Shown here one piece after another: positions 63,644 through 64,000 of a DNA stretch of 64,000 bases. The translations under genes and the position numbers were made by a program. The stretch's first letter is position 1. Every line of letters starts with the position of its first letter. Source of the stretch: Burkholderia pyrrocinia (GTDB taxonomy: Bacteria; Pseudomonadota; Gammaproteobacteria; Burkholderiales; Burkholderiaceae); assembly GCF_001028665.1 (NCBI RefSeq), contig NZ_CP011503.1:1488001-1552000 (forward strand). The letters run 5' to 3'. Under the pieces are notes generated by a model, which saw only the letters and a list, made by a program, of their open reading frames with translations, was not told the DNA's origin and made no database searches.

Positions 63644-64000
63644 ATGTCCCCGATCCTTCTCTACGGCATTCCCGCCGGCTGCTCGTTCGGCTCGATCGTC
63701 GCGCTCGAATGGGCCGGCCATCCGTACCGGCTGTCGCGCATCACGATGCCGGGCCTCGTGACGAGCGACGCGTTCCTCGCGCTGAACCCCGTCGCCGAGA
63801 CGCCGGCGTTCGTGACCGCGAACGGCGACGTGCTGACCGAAAGCCTCGCGATCCTCGGCCACGTCGGCGCGCAGGCGCTCGACAGCGGCCTCGCGTTCCG
63901 CCAGGGCAGCGCGGATTTCGACCGGCTGAACCGGATGCTGGCCTGGTTGAACACGACGTTCTTCAGCGCGTTCGGCGCGCTCTGGCATGTGGTCGAACAC
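63644..64000 (+). CDS. Glutathione S-transferase family protein, N-terminal part (cut by the window end)
   Basis: 119 codons are open to the right edge: MSPILLYGIPAGCSFGSIVALEWAGHPY is the start of a thioredoxin-like GST N domain, followed by the cis-Pro/GSH-binding NPVAETPAFV and DVLTESLAILGHVG (ESxAI motif), then the helical C domain FDRLNRMLAWLNTTFFSAFG. Beta-type bacterial GST. ATG at 63644. Divergent from the LysR gene, which probably controls it. Confidence 0.85.
   Translation, partial: MSPILLYGIPAGCSFGSIVALEWAGHPYRLSRITMPGLVTSDAFLALNPVAETPAFVTANGDVLTESLAILGHVGAQALDSGLAFRQGSADFDRLNRMLAWLNTTFFSAFGALWHVVEH

Overview
The window reads as chromosomal DNA of a high-GC betaproteobacterium, most likely the Burkholderia cepacia complex. 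Pointers are the gene set fliC-fliD-fliT with an OGT-like glycosyltransferase, flhDC-motAB-che-flhBAF-fliA, a SAH riboswitch before a 472-residue ahcY, short H-NS-family proteins, and a tRNA-Ala(CGC). No integrase, transposase, CRISPR array or rRNA was seen.

Layout. 1-10142: flagellin and what looks like its glycosylation set: the tail of a hexapeptide acetyltransferase, a TPR/GT-B protein and a NeuD/PglD-type acyltransferase on +, then a DegT aminotransferase, a TPR-GT41 transferase, fliT, fliD and fliC on -. 10143-16339: housekeeping genes (rpsU, tag, a sugar kinase, a HAD phosphatase, aqpZ, an H-NS-family gene, a GT4 gene). 16340-39904: the motility regulon on +: flhDC, motAB, cheY, cheA, cheW, mcp, cheR, cheD, cheB, cheY, cheZ, then four unrelated genes (DUF2844, DUF3443, VOC, DUF805), then flhB, flhA, flhF, flhG, fliA. 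39905-42945: the S-adenosylhomocysteine/methionine recycling block (SAH riboswitch, ahcY, a small membrane protein, metF). 42975-53000: mixed metabolic, transport and regulatory genes, including an 8-bp tandem repeat between two divergent genes and a second H-NS-family gene. 53068-58950: a DEDD exonuclease and MBL hydrolase, rlpA, and the rsmI / yraN-SIS-dolP-cytochrome c cluster. 59017-64000: tRNA-Ala, a small membrane gene broken by an in-frame TGA, a glucarate catabolic pair (gudD, gudP), a LysR regulator and a cut-off GST-like gene.

How it works together. FlhDC sits at the top of the flagellar hierarchy; flhB, flhA, flhF and flhG serve export and placement; fliA encodes sigma-28. Sigma-28-type promoters are visible before motA and fliC. 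Dense start/stop overlaps (cheR/cheD/cheB, flhB/flhA/flhF/flhG) indicate translational coupling.

The most notable observations are: (a) the DUF3443 lipoprotein carries two Asp-Thr-Gly-like motifs and other pepsin-like landmarks, suggesting an unrecognised secreted aspartic protease paired with DUF2844; (b) FlhG has lost both lysines of its deviant Walker A motif while keeping the N-terminal DQAEGLR motif; (c) a compact flagellin-glycosylation locus; (d) a 14-unit 8-bp repeat between two divergent genes; (e) a perfect 16-bp-arm inverted repeat upstream of the glucarate genes.
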